Counted from the stretch's first letter, positions 30,241 to 41,394 are shown. The stretch: 57,984 nt of DNA from Yoonia sp. (GCA_029250945.1 JAQXEG010000043.1:1-57984), one strand, 5' to 3'. Numbers and translations: made by a program. Notes: generated by a model not told the origin, from the letters alone.

Positions 30241-32114
30241 GTGACTTTTTCGCCCAAGGCCTGCATCGCCGTCGCCGCGATATCCGTCGCGGTCAGCCCT
30301 GCATCTGCATACATCGCGTCCGGTGCAGCCTGATCAATAAACCGGTCAGGCAGCGTCATTGTGCGCACAGCCAACCGGCCATCGAGCTGGCCCGAGTTGG
30401 CCAATTCATGCAGCACCATCGCGCCAAATCCGCCCTGCGACCCCTGTTCCACAGTGATCAATACCAGGTGGCCTGACGCCAGTTTGCGGATCAGCGCCAC
30501 ATCGAGCGGTTTGGCAAAACGCGCATCTGCGATGGTGACAGACACACCTTGACCAGCCAGCACCTCGGCCGCTTTTTGCGCCTCTGACAGATGTGCGCCG
30601 AATGACAGGATGGCAACGTCGGTCCCCTCTGACACAATCTTGCCCTTGCCGATTTCCAGTGGCGTCCCAACTTCTGGCATCTCGACACCCGTGCCTTCGC
30701 CGCGTGGATAGCGGAACGCGATCGGGCCGCTGTCGTGGGCCACGGCGGTGGCGACCATATGCACCAACTCCGCCTCGTCACTGGCGGCCATCACGGTCAT
30801 GTTGGGTAACGCCGCAAGATACCCGATGTCGAATGCACCCGCATGGGTCGCGCCGTCCGCACCAACCAAGCCCGCACGGTCAATCGCGAAGCGCACAGGC
30901 AGGTTTTGCAATGCCACATCATGCACGATCTGGTCATAACCGCGTTGCAGGAACGATGAATAAATCGCGCAAAACGGCTTTAGCCCCCCTGCTGCCATAC
31001 CTGCGGCAAAGGTCACGCCGTGCTGTTCCGCGATACCCACATCAAACATGCGCTTGGGGTGGGATTGGGTGAAGACATCCATGCCGGTGCCCGATGGCAT
31101 CGCGGCGGTGATGCCGATGATTTTGCTGTCGCTCTCGGCCAGTTTTGACAGGGCCTGACCAAACACCTTTGTATAGCTGGGCGCATTGGGCCGTGATTTG
31201 GATTGCGCGCCGCTGGCGACATCAAATTTCGACACGCCGTGATATTTGTCCGCGGATGTCTCAGCCGGGGCGTATCCTTTACCCTTGACCGTGCAGGCGT
31301 GGATCAACACCGGCCCCGTGGCGCGGGTGCGTGCAGATCGCAAAACCGCGAGGACCTGATCCATGTCATGCCCGTCAATGGGGCCGATGTATTGGAAGCC
31401 CAATTCCTCAAACAGGGTGCTGCTGCCACCCACGGCGCCTGTCACCAACTGCCGCGCGCGGCGGGCGTGGTCGCGGATCGGGCCGGGCAAGGCCGCCTCG
31501 AACCCTTCGGCCATGGTCCCGATGGGGGAGGCATATAGGCCGGATAAATATTGCGACATGGCGCCCACAGGCGGGGCAATCGACATTTCATTGTCGTTGA
31601 GGATCACGAACATGCGCCGGCCCTCGGACCCTGCGTTATTCATCGCCTCGAACGCCATGCCAGCACTGATGGACCCGTCGCCGATCACGGCAATCGCGTC
31701 GCCCGTCGGCTCGCCCATGTCACGCGCCACCGAAAACCCGAGTGCCGCCGAGATCGAGGTCGAACTATGCGCTGCACCAAAGGGATCAAATTCAGATTCA
31801 GAGCGTTTGGTAAAGCCCGACAAACCGCCCTCTTGGCGCAGGGTATGCATGCGGTCACGCCGGCCGGTTAGAATTTTATGCGGATAACACTGGTGGCCCA
31901 CGTCCCAGATCAATTTGTCGCGGGGCGTATCAAACACCGCATGAATCGCGACGGTCAACTCGACCACACCCAGCGATGATCCCAGATGACCACCGGTCTG
32001 GGCAACGGCGCCCACCACCTCGCCGCGCAGCTCATCCGCGAGGCGGCGCAGTTCGGTATCCGTCAGCGCCTTAAGATCGGCGGGAACATTCACGCGGTCC
32101 AGAATGGGGGTCAT
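30237..32114 (-). CDS. dxs: 1-deoxy-D-xylulose-5-phosphate synthase
   Basis: Dxs condenses pyruvate and glyceraldehyde 3-phosphate in the first step of the MEP pathway. 625 aa from the ATG at 32114; the upstream in-frame stretch crosses the structured pufX-dxs spacer and is not family-like. Visible are [16 protein letters not shown], the thiamine-diphosphate motif [16 protein letters not shown], and [19 protein letters not shown]. It lies directly downstream of the puf operon as in Rhodobacter, tying isoprenoid supply to the photosystem. A GAGAGGAAG ribosome site precedes the start. Confidence 0.96.
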   Translation of the reverse strand: MTPILDRVNVPADLKALTDTELRRLADELRGEVVGAVAQTGGHLGSSLGVVELTVAIHAVFDTPRDKLIWDVGHQCYPHKILTGRRDRMHTLRQEGGLSGFTKRSESEFDPFGAAHSSTSISAALGFSVARDMGEPTGDAIAVIGDGSISAGMAFEAMNNAGSEGRRMFVILNDNEMSIAPPVGAMSQYLSGLYASPIGTMAEGFEAALPGPIRDHARRARQLVTGAVGGSSTLFEELGFQYIGPIDGHDMDQVLAVLRSARTRATGPVLIHACTVKGKGYAPAETSADKYHGVSKFDVASGAQSKSRPNAPSYTKVFGQALSKLAESDSKIIGITAAMPSGTGMDVFTQSHPKRMFDVGIAEQHGVTFAAGMAAGGLKPFCAIYSSFLQRGYDQIVHDVALQNLPVRFAIDRAGLVGADGATHAGAFDIGYLAALPNMTVMAASDEAELVHMVATAVAHDSGPIAFRYPRGEGTGVEMPEVGTPLEIGKGKIVSEGTDVAILSFGAHLSEAQKAAEVLAGQGVSVTIADARFAKPLDVALIRKLASGHLVLITVEQGSQGGFGAMVLHELANSGQLDGRLAVRTMTLPDRFIDQAAPDAMYADAGLTATDIAATAMQALGEKVT

Positions 32115-32157
32115 GTTGCTTCCTCTCGACAAGAAAATTCGACGTCTTGGAAAATGG

Positions 32158-32226
32158 TCCTGTTGGCCCGGGAACAAATGCCGACAGCCAGGGACTGACG
32201 ACACTTGTCTCCCGTAGCCAACAGGA
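32158..32226 (-). repeat. Long-range stem in the dxs leader
   Basis: TCCTGTTGGC (32158-32167) and GCCAACAGGA (32217-32226) are a perfect 10-bp inverted repeat, enclosing about 50 nt with further pairing (GGGA with TCCC next to the stem). It lies just upstream of dxs on the transcript. It may be a leader structure or a stabilizer; no known riboswitch motif is recognised. Confidence 0.45.
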
Positions 32227-32229
32227 AGT

Positions 32230-32251
32230 GTCAGAGCGTCGAGTCTCTGAC
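32230..32251 (-). repeat. Hairpin in the pufX-dxs spacer
   Basis: GTCAGAG (32230-32236) pairs with CTCTGAC (32245-32251) around an 8-nt loop. Confidence 0.4.
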
Positions 32252-32293
32252 GTACCAGACAACCCAAGGGACCCGGGCTGCCCGATCTGGCGT

Positions 32294-32323
32294 GACGGGG
32301 GCAATGGCGAATGCGCCCCCGTC
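32294..32323 (-). terminator. Strong hairpin 3' of pufX
   Basis: GACGGGGGC (32294-32302) pairs with GCCCCCGTC (32315-32323), a GC-rich 9-bp stem 7 bp after the pufX stop on the minus strand. Without a U-tract it more likely protects the puf message end than terminates fully. Confidence 0.55.
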
Positions 32324-32330
32324 GAAATCA

Positions 32331-32570
32331 TTAGACCAGCGTGGGCATTTCCAAGGTCAGGTCATAGGAGAACGGCGTGGGATCTTCGGTAAACCGTGAA
32401 TCCTCTGGCAGCATCCTGCCCACCCAAGCAAGCACAAGGATGAACACCAGCAGCGCCAGACAAAACGCCGCCGCATAACCGGCACCTTTAAGTTGCAGCA
32501 AAAGAACCTGACCCTTTAGGGCGCTTGTGGAATCTTCGTTTGCGTCAAGATAATCGTGGTTCTGTTTCAT
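32331..32570 (-). CDS. pufX: Core antenna polypeptide PufX
   Basis: 79 aa from the ATG at 32570, set 7 nt after AAGGAG; the ATG at 32576 is too close to that site. One membrane helix (about 29-49) begins with the GAGYA glycine motif and is followed by VGRMLP, both as in Rhodobacter PufX (KGAGWAGG, VGRMLP). PufX opens the LH1 ring for quinone exchange and organizes core dimers in Rhodobacter. It occupies the place that pufC holds in many roseobacters. Confidence 0.88.
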   Translation of the reverse strand: MKQNHDYLDANEDSTSALKGQVLLLQLKGAGYAAAFCLALLVFILVLAWVGRMLPEDSRFTEDPTPFSYDLTLEMPTLV

Positions 32571-32581
32571 GATCATGCTCC

Positions 32582-33508
32582 TTATTGGTCAAGCGGCGCA
32601 TAGCCGTGGTCTTGTGCCCAGACGAACCAGTTGTCGACAACCGTGCCCGTCAGCAAAATCCCAATGCCACCGGTCAGCGTCGTCAGCACAGCGAACCACC
32701 ACGCCCAACGGTGAATGCCTTCCATTGTGGCGTTGAAACCCATGGTCCAGCGCCAGAACAATGCCGCACGTTCAGACGCGGTGCCGCGGTCAACGATCTG
32801 CTCGATCTCACGCTCGCCGCCGTAACGGGACACGGCCAAAATGGTCGCACCGTGCATAGCAAACAGCAGGGCAGAGCCATACAAGAACACGATCGAAAGC
32901 GCGTGGAACGGGTTGTAGAACAGGTTGCCGTAGGTCAGCGAAAACAGGTTGGTCCAGTCAAGGTGGCTGAACACGCCGTATGGCACGGCCTCGGCCCATG
33001 ATCCCATCATGATGGGACGGATCAGACCCAGCACCAGCACCAGCCAGATCGCGGATGCGAACGCCCATGCCACGTGCTTACCCAGGCCCAGCTCCTCAGC
33101 CCGCAGATACGTGCGGATCCACCATGTCACCAGTGACACGAGAAAGAAGAAACCGGCGATCAGGAACCAGCCGCCTTCGGCCAGCGGGGCAAAGCCCAGA
33201 CCGTATTCTTCCGCAGGTGGCTCAAGCGAGAACCAGAACAGGTCGCGCATGAACACGCCCGGCGACCAGCCCGCTTGTTCCCAGAAGTTGAACCCGATGA
33301 TGGTGAACCAGATCAGACCCGTCACAAGCGAGATAACCCCGAATGTCCCCAGATAGACCGGCCCCAACTGGGCGTTGCCAAACAAACCTGCAAGGGTTGA
33401 AAATGACGCAGATTTCGTGCGCTCGGCGGCCAATGTGCCGGTGGGGTCGATCCCCATCTCGGCGGGGCCTTGGACCTGCACTTGCGTAAAGATGTTTTGA
33501 TATTCCAT
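32582..33508 (-). CDS. pufM: Photosynthetic reaction centre M subunit
   Basis: 308 aa with five membrane helices. Recognisable are [14 protein letters not shown] at the start, [27 protein letters not shown] with the special-pair His, [13 protein letters not shown], and [21 protein letters not shown]. It binds the special pair, the primary quinone and iron with PufL. An AAGGAGG ribosome site precedes the ATG. Confidence 0.98.
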   Translation of the reverse strand: MEYQNIFTQVQVQGPAEMGIDPTGTLAAERTKSASFSTLAGLFGNAQLGPVYLGTFGVISLVTGLIWFTIIGFNFWEQAGWSPGVFMRDLFWFSLEPPAEEYGLGFAPLAEGGWFLIAGFFFLVSLVTWWIRTYLRAEELGLGKHVAWAFASAIWLVLVLGLIRPIMMGSWAEAVPYGVFSHLDWTNLFSLTYGNLFYNPFHALSIVFLYGSALLFAMHGATILAVSRYGGEREIEQIVDRGTASERAALFWRWTMGFNATMEGIHRWAWWFAVLTTLTGGIGILLTGTVVDNWFVWAQDHGYAPLDQ

Positions 33509-33523
33509 GTTTTTTATCCCTCC

Positions 33524-34354
33524 TTACAGGTCGACCCAGAACGGCAGCTCGGCGTACCAATCCCACCATGCGATCCATGCGTCGAACCAGATGGTGCCGG
33601 AAATCACGATACAAATCGCGGACCAGACAACAGCCGATAGCGCAAGGAACAGACCAAGGCGGTGGATACCCAACGGCCCGATCGAATAGCCAATCAAGTC
33701 GCGGAAATACGTATCTTCGTGATCAGGTGTGCCGATCTGTTTGCCCTTACCGGGGTTCACAGCCGACAACACAAGCGACCCGTGCAGCGCCAGCGCAAAA
33801 CACGTCGTAAAGAAGAACGTGATCGCAACCATATGCGCAGGGTTGTAGTGGAAGTTGCCGTAAGCGTAGCCCACGTTATTCACCCAATCGAGGTGGCTAA
33901 AGATGCCATAAGGGAAACCGTGTCCCCATGCGCCCAGCAAAACAGGGCGGATGATGACCAGCGTGACATAGGCCAGAATGGCGATGCCGAACGCGAATGG
34001 CACATGATATCCCATGCCCAGTTTGCGGCAAATCTCGACCTCGCGCATCATCCAGCTGAGGAACGCGAATGTCGCGCACAGCGTGATGATTTGCCAAAGG
34101 CCGCCGTCTGCCAGCGGGGCGACACCAAGGCCGACCTCAAGCGGGGGTGGGTTGATCGAAATCAACCACGGGTTCCATGTGTCGCCAAGGGCGGCACCAT
34201 AAATGATCAGGATCGTTCCGAGGGCCGCGAAAAAGAAGGTCGTGACGCCAAAAAAGCCCACGTAAAACGGGCCTACCCAGAAATCGAACAGATCACCGCC
34301 TACCAATGTCCCACCTCGGACCCGGTATTTTCTCTCGAAGCTGAGCTGTGCCAT
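33524..34354 (-). CDS. pufL: Photosynthetic reaction centre L subunit
   Basis: 276 aa from the ATG at 34354 ([20 protein letters not shown], the standard start); an earlier in-frame ATG would extend into the intercistronic hairpin region. Five membrane helices, with the special-pair histidine in [11 protein letters not shown] and a quinone/iron histidine in [11 protein letters not shown]. It holds the secondary quinone site. The gene lies 128 bp after pufA, behind a stabilizing hairpin. Confidence 0.98.
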   Translation of the reverse strand: MAQLSFERKYRVRGGTLVGGDLFDFWVGPFYVGFFGVTTFFFAALGTILIIYGAALGDTWNPWLISINPPPLEVGLGVAPLADGGLWQIITLCATFAFLSWMMREVEICRKLGMGYHVPFAFGIAILAYVTLVIIRPVLLGAWGHGFPYGIFSHLDWVNNVGYAYGNFHYNPAHMVAITFFFTTCFALALHGSLVLSAVNPGKGKQIGTPDHEDTYFRDLIGYSIGPLGIHRLGLFLALSAVVWSAICIVISGTIWFDAWIAWWDWYAELPFWVDL

Positions 34355-34437
34355 CTTCTTTCTCCTTGCAGCGCCGCAGCCACCAATCATATGCGCAGGC
34401 GCCGCGTTCAAATTGTTCAAATGTCGGTGTTTGCGGA

Positions 34438-34458
34438 GGGCGGCACAGACGGCCGCCC
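34438..34458 (-). repeat. pufA-pufL intercistronic hairpin
   Basis: GGGCGGC (34438-34444) pairs with GCCGCCC (34452-34458) around 7 nt. In Rhodobacter, hairpins at this place protect the pufBA message from 3' decay and give excess LH1 over reaction centre. The same role is likely. Confidence 0.7.
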
Positions 34459-34482
34459 AACGCGATTGTCAAAGACTGAGAC

Positions 34483-34653
34483 TTAGTTGTCTGCCATTAC
34501 TTCCGCGCCAAAGGCACGATCAAACCAGTTGGTTTCTGGGTTGGACAGCAGAACCAAGTGGATCATTGCTGCAAGCAGGAACAGGAAAACGCCCTGTGCC
34601 ACGAAAACGCGACGTGGGTCGAAGATCAGCCAGATTTTGTAAAACTGTGCCAT
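34483..34653 (-). CDS. pufA: LH1 alpha polypeptide
   Basis: 56 aa: a cytoplasmic start [17 protein letters not shown], one membrane helix with His32 ([10 protein letters not shown]) that binds bacteriochlorophyll, and the tail [20 protein letters not shown]. It is nearly identical to Rhodobacter PufA over the first 35 residues. An AGGAGA ribosome site lies upstream. Confidence 0.97.
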   Translation of the reverse strand: MAQFYKIWLIFDPRRVFVAQGVFLFLLAAMIHLVLLSNPETNWFDRAFGAEVMADN

Positions 34654-34669
34654 TTTCTATGTTCTCCTA

Positions 34670-34825
34670 TTACCAAGCAAACCAAGGCAGTTTGAAATAG
34701 GTCAATACGTGCGCGATCACTGCCACCGTGGTGAACAGATAAAAACCGCTCAGATAGACCGAGTGCAATTCCTGCGCTTGCTCGTCTGTAAGACCTGTAA
34801 AAGACAGATCGGATTTATCAGCCAT
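34670..34825 (-). CDS. pufB: LH1 beta polypeptide
   Basis: 51 aa: [24 protein letters not shown], with conserved His21, then one membrane helix with the bacteriochlorophyll ligand His39 (VIAHVLTYF) and an aromatic end (PWFAW). It closely matches Rhodobacter PufB. The ribosome site is AGGAGA. pufA follows 16 bp downstream. Confidence 0.97.
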   Translation of the reverse strand: MADKSDLSFTGLTDEQAQELHSVYLSGFYLFTTVAVIAHVLTYFKLPWFAW

Positions 34826-34862
34826 GTTTCTCTCCTTAGAAAAATCACTGACGCCGCGCTCC

Positions 34863-34898
34863 CCCCGCGGCGGGGTTACGACAGGGGCTCATCCCCTG
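34863..34898 (-). repeat. Two hairpins between pufQ and pufB
   Basis: CCCCG-CGG-CGGGG (34863-34875) and CAGGGG-CTCAT-CCCCTG (34882-34898) lie in the 148-bp pufQ-pufB spacer. They may shape processing that separates the unstable pufQ part from the stable pufBA message. Confidence 0.55.
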
Positions 34899-34973
34899 CC
34901 CTAATCCACCATCCCGGGGGGGTATGGCGAATTATGTGTAACCCATCGTCTCGACCCGACGGATTGAATTGGT

Positions 34974-35201
34974 TTAAGCCGAGAAAATCCTTGGCGTGAT
35001 GATCTGCGCTTGGCTCCAGGCAGATTTGACGGGGCCGCTGGCTGGCAGCTCCATCCGGCGGGCGGCGGTCAGGCACCATGTCAGAATTGACAAGGGCAAC
35101 GTCGCCGCAAAAATCACTGCGAAGTAGGCATAGTATTCGCGTTTCTGGCCCGCGTGGCTGGCGCGGGTTGCAGGTTTGCGATCATCAGTAAAATAGGTCA
35201 T
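34974..35201 (-). CDS. pufQ: PufQ regulator of bacteriochlorophyll formation
   Basis: 75 aa with one central membrane helix ([22 protein letters not shown], about 23-44) and basic flanks, as in PufQ of Rhodobacter (SEYFAYFALIF... type). PufQ supports bacteriochlorophyll synthesis or carriage. Its start overlaps the bchZ stop by 4 bp, so puf can be read from the bchCXYZ transcript. Confidence 0.88.
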   Translation of the reverse strand: MTYFTDDRKPATRASHAGQKREYYAYFAVIFAATLPLSILTWCLTAARRMELPASGPVKSAWSQAQIITPRIFSA

Positions 35202-36658
35202 TTGGCTCCTCCCGAAGCTGGTTGCAGTTCCTGCACAATTTCCAAAACAACCCGCTCTGACCCTTTATCCAACGCGCGCTTTTCGGCTACGTCACGCAGG
35301 GTCTTGGCGGCGGAAATCCGTGTCAGGATCGGATGGCTGGCGACAATTTCGTCCAGCTTTGCTTGGGCATCCGCATCCCAAGGGAAGTCACGGCGAAGCG
35401 GTGTTGGCGTCGCTTCAACCGCATCCATATCCGTGCCAAGCGGCAGAATATGAAACAGGGCGTCAAACAGGCCATTGCAGACCTCTTGGACGATATACGT
35501 GGCCCCGGCATAACCCATAAACGGGGTGCCTGTGGCGCGCCGGATGGCGGCACCGGGGAAGCTGGCGGGGATGAATGCGGGGGCAGGACCAAAGCCTGCC
35601 TTCATCTCGGCCAGATACATTTTCTCATTGATAGACCCCATCACAATCAGGGGGCGTTTGGTGTGCATCATGTGACGCACTTCGTCATTGTTGGTCTTTT
35701 TGCCGCGCGTGCGCGCAACCGCAAACGCACAAGGCAGACCCAGATCATTTTCCAGAAAATTGCGCACGCCCCGCGCATAGGTTTCATTGGCGACAATCGC
35801 GAATGACGCGGTAGCAAAGAAATCTTGGGTCACCGACCGCCACAAATCCCACACCGGTTTGATGGTCGAATGCTTCTCGCGCTCAATAAACGGTTCAGGA
35901 TCAAGTCCCAGAAGATCGCCCAGCTTGCGCAGGAATTTCGTCGTGCTCTCAATGCCGACGGGCGCTTGCAAATACGGCTTGTTCAGCACTTCGCACAAGC
36001 CACGGCCAAATTCACGGTACATGCAAATGTTCACATCCGCATTCACCAGCCCGCGCATTTCAGCCACATGGGCACCCAGCGGCATGACCATATTCACATC
36101 CGCACCGATGCCTTCAACTAGGCGGCGGATCTCGGCCAGATCCGAGGGCATGTTAAACGTGCCATACATCGGACCCAGAATATTGACGCGGGGGGCGGCA
36201 CCCTCCTCGCGTTTCTTCTCGGGCGGCATCCGGCCTTTGGTCATCCCAAATTCCGTGAAAACCCATGTCATCGCACGGTCTGCGGATTCCCACTGATCCT
36301 CATCAATAGTGCGCGGCAGGAACCGTTGGATGTTGGTGCCTTGCGGCGTCACACCACCGCCGATCATCTCGGCAATAGACCCGGTCACAACCACGGCTGG
36401 CAGCGCAGGATCAAGCGTTTGCCACGCCCGTTTCATCGCATCCTCGGTGCCTGCACCCATCTCGTCCTCGGACAGGCCGGTCACGACAATCGGCAATTCA
36501 TGCGGCGGCAGCGCGTCGGTGTAATGCAACACGGATGTGACGGGCAGGTTTTCGCAACCCACAGGTCCGTCGATCACACATTGCAAACCTTTGACGGCGC
36601 AAAACGCGTAAACAGCGCCCCAATATCCGCCTGCGCGATCATGATCTTGAACGAGCAT
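35198..36658 (-). CDS. bchZ: Chlorophyllide a reductase, Z subunit
   Basis: 486 aa from the ATG at 36658, sharing one base with the bchY stop (TGATG). The NifK-like subunit has [29 protein letters not shown] with the cluster Cys. With BchX and BchY it reduces the B ring of chlorophyllide a. Confidence 0.96.
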   Translation of the reverse strand: MLVQDHDRAGGYWGAVYAFCAVKGLQCVIDGPVGCENLPVTSVLHYTDALPPHELPIVVTGLSEDEMGAGTEDAMKRAWQTLDPALPAVVVTGSIAEMIGGGVTPQGTNIQRFLPRTIDEDQWESADRAMTWVFTEFGMTKGRMPPEKKREEGAAPRVNILGPMYGTFNMPSDLAEIRRLVEGIGADVNMVMPLGAHVAEMRGLVNADVNICMYREFGRGLCEVLNKPYLQAPVGIESTTKFLRKLGDLLGLDPEPFIEREKHSTIKPVWDLWRSVTQDFFATASFAIVANETYARGVRNFLENDLGLPCAFAVARTRGKKTNNDEVRHMMHTKRPLIVMGSINEKMYLAEMKAGFGPAPAFIPASFPGAAIRRATGTPFMGYAGATYIVQEVCNGLFDALFHILPLGTDMDAVEATPTPLRRDFPWDADAQAKLDEIVASHPILTRISAAKTLRDVAEKRALDKGSERVVLEIVQELQPASGGAK

Positions 36659-38232
36659 CAGATCATCTCCGCTGCTTTGGCGGCCTTGGCGGCGCGTTCC
36701 AATTTCTTGGCGTTGGTGGCACGGAATGTCGGTTGCAGGTTCGGGGCACCTTCCCAAACACCAGCGGTATCACCCGCACCCACGCCTTCGAAAAATTCAC
36801 GCATGTGGTCCATACGATCCTTATTCGCCATGGCCGCATTCACGACCTCGGCCAATGATCCGGCACCCGCCACGCCCATCAGGGGACGCGCGGAAATCAG
36901 GTTGGTGAAGTAAAGCGACGGGATGCCCAGCTCTTTGCCCTTTTGCACAACCGGCGTGGTGCCGATGGCCAGATCAGGGCGCACGGCGTCCATCGCGGCG
37001 CAGTCATCTTCGAGCGATGCGCGGAATTTCACCTTCACGCCGCGCGCCTCAAGCCATGCGGCATCGTCAGCGGACCAAGGCGTCTTGGGCAAGGCCGTAC
37101 CTACATAAGGAATGTGCGCACCGCTTTCGATCAGCAAACGCGCGACCAGCAATTCGCTGCCCTCATAGCCGGACAATGTGATCGTGCCTTTGACGGGGGC
37201 GGCCGACAGCGCGCCCTTGATCGCGGGTAAAAACTGGTTTTGCGCGGCGGCAATTTGATCAGGTGCGATGTTAAACGCATCGCCAATCGCAGCCAGCCAA
37301 GCAGCGGTGCCATCGTGACCCACAGGCGCAGAGCCGATCACAGGACGGCCAGCCGCCTGAAATTCGCGCACGCTGGCGGTGTAAAACGGGTGGATCGCGG
37401 CCACGGCACCGCAATCAAGTGCGGCATATAATTCGCGCCATTCGCGGCACGGCACGACGGGTCCGGCGGCAAGGCCAAGCGGCGCCAGCATCGCGCCAAT
37501 CATCATCGGATCAGCGGGGAACATTTCACCCAGCAGCGACACAGTCGGTCGGTCGGATTTCCCCGATGCAGGCATCGGCACGGGCCCCGCCTCAATTTCC
37601 TTGCGGGCGTAATTGAGCATGGCACCGGCCAGCACATCCTTGGCCTCGGCATGGGTCGGGATGCCGAAACCGGGCACATCAATGCCGACGATCCGCACGC
37701 CGTTGATTTCCTCGGGCAGCAAACGCAGCGGCACACCAGATGCAGTCGGCACGCACAGGTTGGTCACAACGACAGCGTCGAGCTTATCCGGGTCGGCGAT
37801 GTCGTGCACCGCCTCGCGGATATCCTCGAACAGTTTGCCGGTGACCAATGTCTCGGAATTGAACGGCACATAGCCGACCGAACGACGCGCGCCATAAAAA
37901 TGCGAAACAAATGTCAGGCCATAAACGCAGCAGGCCGATCCTGACAGGATCGTCGCGGTGCGCTTCATCCGCAGGCCCACGCGTAAGGACCCGAACGCGG
38001 GGCACATGGATTGCGGCTGATCATGGGGACCTGTTGGATAGTCCGCAGCAAACTGGTCGAGCATCTCGGAATTGCCCGCAGTCCGCGCCGCCTCTTTCAT
38101 GGTCGATCCAGAATGACAGCCAAGCCCGTCCGTGGGCATCGGCACATCACGTCCTTCCACGGCGGTGCCGGTCTGCACCTCCACGGTGTCAGCATCGTCG
38201 TATGTGATATGTCCGTTCTCAGACGTCATCAT
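36658..38232 (-). CDS. bchY: Chlorophyllide a reductase, Y subunit
   Basis: 524 aa, NifD-like. Cysteines in [41 protein letters not shown] and [14 protein letters not shown] are the expected cluster ligand region. It forms the catalytic pair with BchZ. It starts within the last codons of bchX (14-bp overlap), and a second ATG follows directly, so the exact first Met is open. Confidence 0.96.
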   Translation of the reverse strand: MMTSENGHITYDDADTVEVQTGTAVEGRDVPMPTDGLGCHSGSTMKEAARTAGNSEMLDQFAADYPTGPHDQPQSMCPAFGSLRVGLRMKRTATILSGSACCVYGLTFVSHFYGARRSVGYVPFNSETLVTGKLFEDIREAVHDIADPDKLDAVVVTNLCVPTASGVPLRLLPEEINGVRIVGIDVPGFGIPTHAEAKDVLAGAMLNYARKEIEAGPVPMPASGKSDRPTVSLLGEMFPADPMMIGAMLAPLGLAAGPVVPCREWRELYAALDCGAVAAIHPFYTASVREFQAAGRPVIGSAPVGHDGTAAWLAAIGDAFNIAPDQIAAAQNQFLPAIKGALSAAPVKGTITLSGYEGSELLVARLLIESGAHIPYVGTALPKTPWSADDAAWLEARGVKVKFRASLEDDCAAMDAVRPDLAIGTTPVVQKGKELGIPSLYFTNLISARPLMGVAGAGSLAEVVNAAMANKDRMDHMREFFEGVGAGDTAGVWEGAPNLQPTFRATNAKKLERAAKAAKAAEMI

Positions 38233-39220
38233 ACACCACTTCTAGGCTTTCTTTTGGTGCTGCGTTTTTGCCGCGCATGTCCATGTCGGTCGCAGGGACC
38301 AGCACGTAATCCGCGCCAGTTTCCGAGGCGTCGAACAGACCTAGCAGCCCGTCTTGGTCCAATGGGGTTGGGCGCACGGGCGGCGCGTCTGCCACCGCAT
38401 CGCCAAGCCCCGCGAACATCGCGCCCCACTGGCTTTCCATGGTGCCGACGATTTGGTAGTTCGCCGATTTCTTCCGTAGATCATCATCTTGCGGGATCGA
38501 CGCGAGGACAGGAATATCGACGGCCTCGGCAAATGCCGCAGCCTCACCCGTGCCGTCGTCCTTGTTGATCACAAGGCCAGCGACACCGACGTTACCGCCC
38601 AGCTTGCGGAAATATTCCACGGCGGAACACACGTTGTTGGCCACATAAAGCGACTGCAAATCGTTGGACGCCACAAGGATCACCTTTTGCGCCATGTCGC
38701 GCGCGATGGGCAGGCCAAAGCCGCCACACACCACGTCGCCCAGAAAATCGAGCAAGACATAATCAAAGTCCCAATCGTGGAACCCCAGCTTTTCCAAAAG
38801 TTCAAACCCGTGGATGATCCCGCGACCACCGCAACCGCGCCCAACCTCTGGCCCGCCAAGTTCCATCGCGAAGACACCGCCGCGCTTGAAACAGACGTCA
38901 CCAATCGCGACCTCTTCTCCGGCCAGCTTTTTCTTGGCGGATGTTTCAATGATTGTCGGGCAGGCCTTGCCGCCGAACAACAGGCTTGTGGTGTCGGATT
39001 TCGGATCGCAGCCAATCAGCAAAACGCGTTTGCCCTGCTCGGCCATCATATGTGACAGGTTCGCCAGCGTGAATGATTTGCCGATACCGCCCTTGCCATA
39101 GATCGCGATGATCTGGGTTTTAGACTTTGGCTCTTCGGCGATGATATCGGCCAGATCCTCGTGGGCCTCGTCGCGCAGACGCTGGTCAAAATCTTTGAGG
39201 TTCGGAACATCAAGGCTCAT
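38219..39220 (-). CDS. bchX: Chlorophyllide a reductase, X subunit
   Basis: 333 aa, NifH-like ATPase that donates electrons to BchYZ. P-loop [10 protein letters not shown] near residue 42, cluster cysteines in GRGCGGRGI and [12 protein letters not shown]. The start overlaps the bchC stop by 4 bp. Confidence 0.97.
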   Translation of the reverse strand: MSLDVPNLKDFDQRLRDEAHEDLADIIAEEPKSKTQIIAIYGKGGIGKSFTLANLSHMMAEQGKRVLLIGCDPKSDTTSLLFGGKACPTIIETSAKKKLAGEEVAIGDVCFKRGGVFAMELGGPEVGRGCGGRGIIHGFELLEKLGFHDWDFDYVLLDFLGDVVCGGFGLPIARDMAQKVILVASNDLQSLYVANNVCSAVEYFRKLGGNVGVAGLVINKDDGTGEAAAFAEAVDIPVLASIPQDDDLRKKSANYQIVGTMESQWGAMFAGLGDAVADAPPVRPTPLDQDGLLGLFDASETGADYVLVPATDMDMRGKNAAPKESLEVVYDDV

Positions 39221-40158
39221 GCGTGGCCCTCCCAGTCGAGTATCATTTTCAAGCAGCCCGCGTCGGTGAACGCCGTGCCATAGGCGGCAGCGGCATCAGT
39301 GGCGGGTGCTTGGTGTGTGATCAAACCGTCCAGCGACAACGCGCCGCTTTCGACCAACGTGCGGGCCGCCGTCAGATCGTCGGGGGTCCATTCGGCGGCG
39401 ATGCGCAAACGGGCCTCTTTCATAAATGCGGGCGGAAAGGCAAAGCTGATCGGATCGGTGTAAAACCCTGCCAGCGTGATTTCCCCGCCTTTGACCAAGC
39501 GGCCAATCAGATCGGGCAGCAACGCGGCCACGCCAGATGCATCATAGATAGATGTGTAATCACGGCGATCGTCCGCATCGGGATGCACCACGTTATATCC
39601 GGTGGCCCCGTCCATACGCGCAGGGTCAATTTCCCAGACCGTCGGCGCAGGCGCACCTGCAGCAATCGTCAACCGCGCCAGCAACCGACCCAGCACACCG
39701 TGGCCAACAATCAGGTCCGGCACGGCCTTACCCTGTCCGGCCATCGCGTGACGTGCGGTTGCGGCCAGCGCAAGCAAGGCACCCGTGGCACCGTGGCCCG
39801 CGTCAATCTTGGTCACACGTGCGGGGTCACTGACCAGCAAACGCGACGCGCCACCAAACAAGCCAAACGCGCCCTCGTAACAATTTGCACCGGGCACAAA
39901 CACGCGGTCGCCGGTTTTAAAACCACTGGATGCGGGGGCTTCCACCACCTCGCCCGCGGCCTCATATCCGGGGACCAGTGGATAGCCCATACCGGGAAAC
40001 GGCGGCATATCGCCCGACCAGAACAATTTTTCCGTGCCTGTCGAGATGCCCGAATGTGTCACGCATACCACCAGATCATCCGCCGTGGGGGGCGTGACAG
40101 TCAGGGCATCTAGGCCAAGATCCTTTGGACCTTTTAAGATGACAGCAGTGGTTTGCAC
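39217..40158 (-). CDS. bchC: Bacteriochlorophyllide a dehydrogenase
   Basis: BchC oxidizes the 3-hydroxyethyl group to 3-acetyl in the last step of bacteriochlorophyllide a formation. 313 aa with a GroES-like N-domain ([27 protein letters not shown]) and a nucleotide-binding part ([15 protein letters not shown]). It is the first gene after two PpsR-type operators and begins the bchCXYZ-puf transcript. Confidence 0.95.
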   Translation of the reverse strand: MQTTAVILKGPKDLGLDALTVTPPTADDLVVCVTHSGISTGTEKLFWSGDMPPFPGMGYPLVPGYEAAGEVVEAPASSGFKTGDRVFVPGANCYEGAFGLFGGASRLLVSDPARVTKIDAGHGATGALLALAATARHAMAGQGKAVPDLIVGHGVLGRLLARLTIAAGAPAPTVWEIDPARMDGATGYNVVHPDADDRRDYTSIYDASGVAALLPDLIGRLVKGGEITLAGFYTDPISFAFPPAFMKEARLRIAAEWTPDDLTAARTLVESGALSLDGLITHQAPATDAAAAYGTAFTDAGCLKMILDWEGHA

Positions 40159-40228
40159 GGTGTCACTTTCCTGTTGGGGCGACGCGAATCTGGGGTCAGA
40201 GACTCAGTACACGACGGTATATTCTATA

Positions 40229-40246
40229 TGTAACGTAAAACTGACA
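40229..40246. promoter_or_regulatory. PpsR-type operator 1, bchC promoter
   Basis: TGTAACGTAAAACTGACA fits TGT-N12-ACA between crtF and bchC. Its centre lies 26 bp from that of the next site. Confidence 0.75.
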
Positions 40247-40254
40247 CCTATAAC

Positions 40255-40272
40255 TGTCAATAAACTTAGACA
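40255..40272. promoter_or_regulatory. PpsR-type operator 2, bchC promoter
   Basis: TGTCAATAAACTTAGACA fits the fuller consensus TGTc-N10-gACA. It lies 9 bp downstream of the crtF stop on the minus strand. Confidence 0.78.
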
Positions 40273-40281
40273 CGTAGAGTT

Positions 40282-41391
40282 TCAGGTTTTCTGAACAACC
40301 ACGCAGGCGGTCACAAACGGGCGATTGGGTTTAGGCATTTGCGGGTTGGTGAACCCTGCGGATAGGCATAGCTGCGCGATCTCATCGGCGGATCGGGCGC
40401 GGCCCGTGCGCATCGCCATAGTGTATAGTGCGAAATAAGCATCACCAGCGCGCTGGGGTTTATGTCCACCCGACATCGGTTCCGATATCAGCAACCGCCC
40501 GCCACGGGGCAAGGCGTCGTGACATTTGGCCAACAGGTCCGCGACCGTGTCATCACTATGATCATACAGCACACGGATCAGGCTGATCGTATCGGCGCCC
40601 TCAGGCAGCGGATCTTCGCGAAACGATCCTGACAGAATGCGCGTGCGATCCGACAAACCGGCGGCATTGAAACGGGCCTGCGCGCTTGGGGCGACTTGGG
40701 GCAGATCGAACAGCATCAGATCGGGGCCACTATGCGCCGCACCCACTGCAGTCAGAAACGCACCAGACCCGCCACCCACATCCAACAGGGTTTGCGTCTT
40801 GGATAGGTCCACAGCCCGCAACGTATCCTCGGCCACAAGGGTCTGGCTTTGCGCCATCAGGTCAGAATAGGTCGCGGCCACATCAGGGGCCATGCCGCCA
40901 CCAAACACATAGGGCCAGAAATCGGCCAGCTCGGTATCCACCTCGCCACGGAAAAACGCGACGGAATCGGCAAGGTCACGATACAGCACATCATGATGCC
41001 GGATCATCTGTGACAGCCCCGGCACACCGACCAGCGCGGCGCCCGTGCGCGACAGACCATACCGCCCCCCGCGTTTTGATTTCAGTAGGTTCAGCGCCAC
41101 ACCCGCACGCAGCAGCACATGCATCCGGTCAACCGGCACATCACAACGTGCCGCCAAATGGTTACAGGTCGCGGGCTGGTCCAGCAGCATCGCAGGGATG
41201 TCGAATTGCACCAGCGCCATCAACACTTGGGAATGACAGAACCCCGCCAACAGATCGAACAGCGCCTCGCCCTCGCGGCGGACAAGCCCGCGGGTCAGCG
41301 GAAACGCGGCGGCCCATTTTTGAAACTTGCGCGATGCGATCAGGCGGGATTGCCAGCCACGCCAACGCGGCGGCATCGGGGCGGTTGTCAT
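40282..41391 (-). CDS. crtF: Demethylspheroidene O-methyltransferase
   Basis: CrtF methylates the C1 hydroxyl of demethylspheroidene to give spheroidene. 369 aa: an N-terminal dimerization and winged-helix part and a C-terminal SAM domain (TLLDVGGGSGAFLTAV, then RVLYDHSDDTVADLLAKCHDAL). It follows crtE by 3 bp and is co-transcribed with it. Confidence 0.93.
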   Translation of the reverse strand: MTTAPMPPRWRGWQSRLIASRKFQKWAAAFPLTRGLVRREGEALFDLLAGFCHSQVLMALVQFDIPAMLLDQPATCNHLAARCDVPVDRMHVLLRAGVALNLLKSKRGGRYGLSRTGAALVGVPGLSQMIRHHDVLYRDLADSVAFFRGEVDTELADFWPYVFGGGMAPDVAATYSDLMAQSQTLVAEDTLRAVDLSKTQTLLDVGGGSGAFLTAVGAAHSGPDLMLFDLPQVAPSAQARFNAAGLSDRTRILSGSFREDPLPEGADTISLIRVLYDHSDDTVADLLAKCHDALPRGGRLLISEPMSGGHKPQRAGDAYFALYTMAMRTGRARSADEIAQLCLSAGFTNPQMPKPNRPFVTACVVVQKT

Positions 41392-41394
41392 CCG

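Noticed and set aside
32115..32330. Thiamine pyrophosphate riboswitch upstream of dxs
   Set aside because: The conserved CUGAGA and related elements are not present in the leader.
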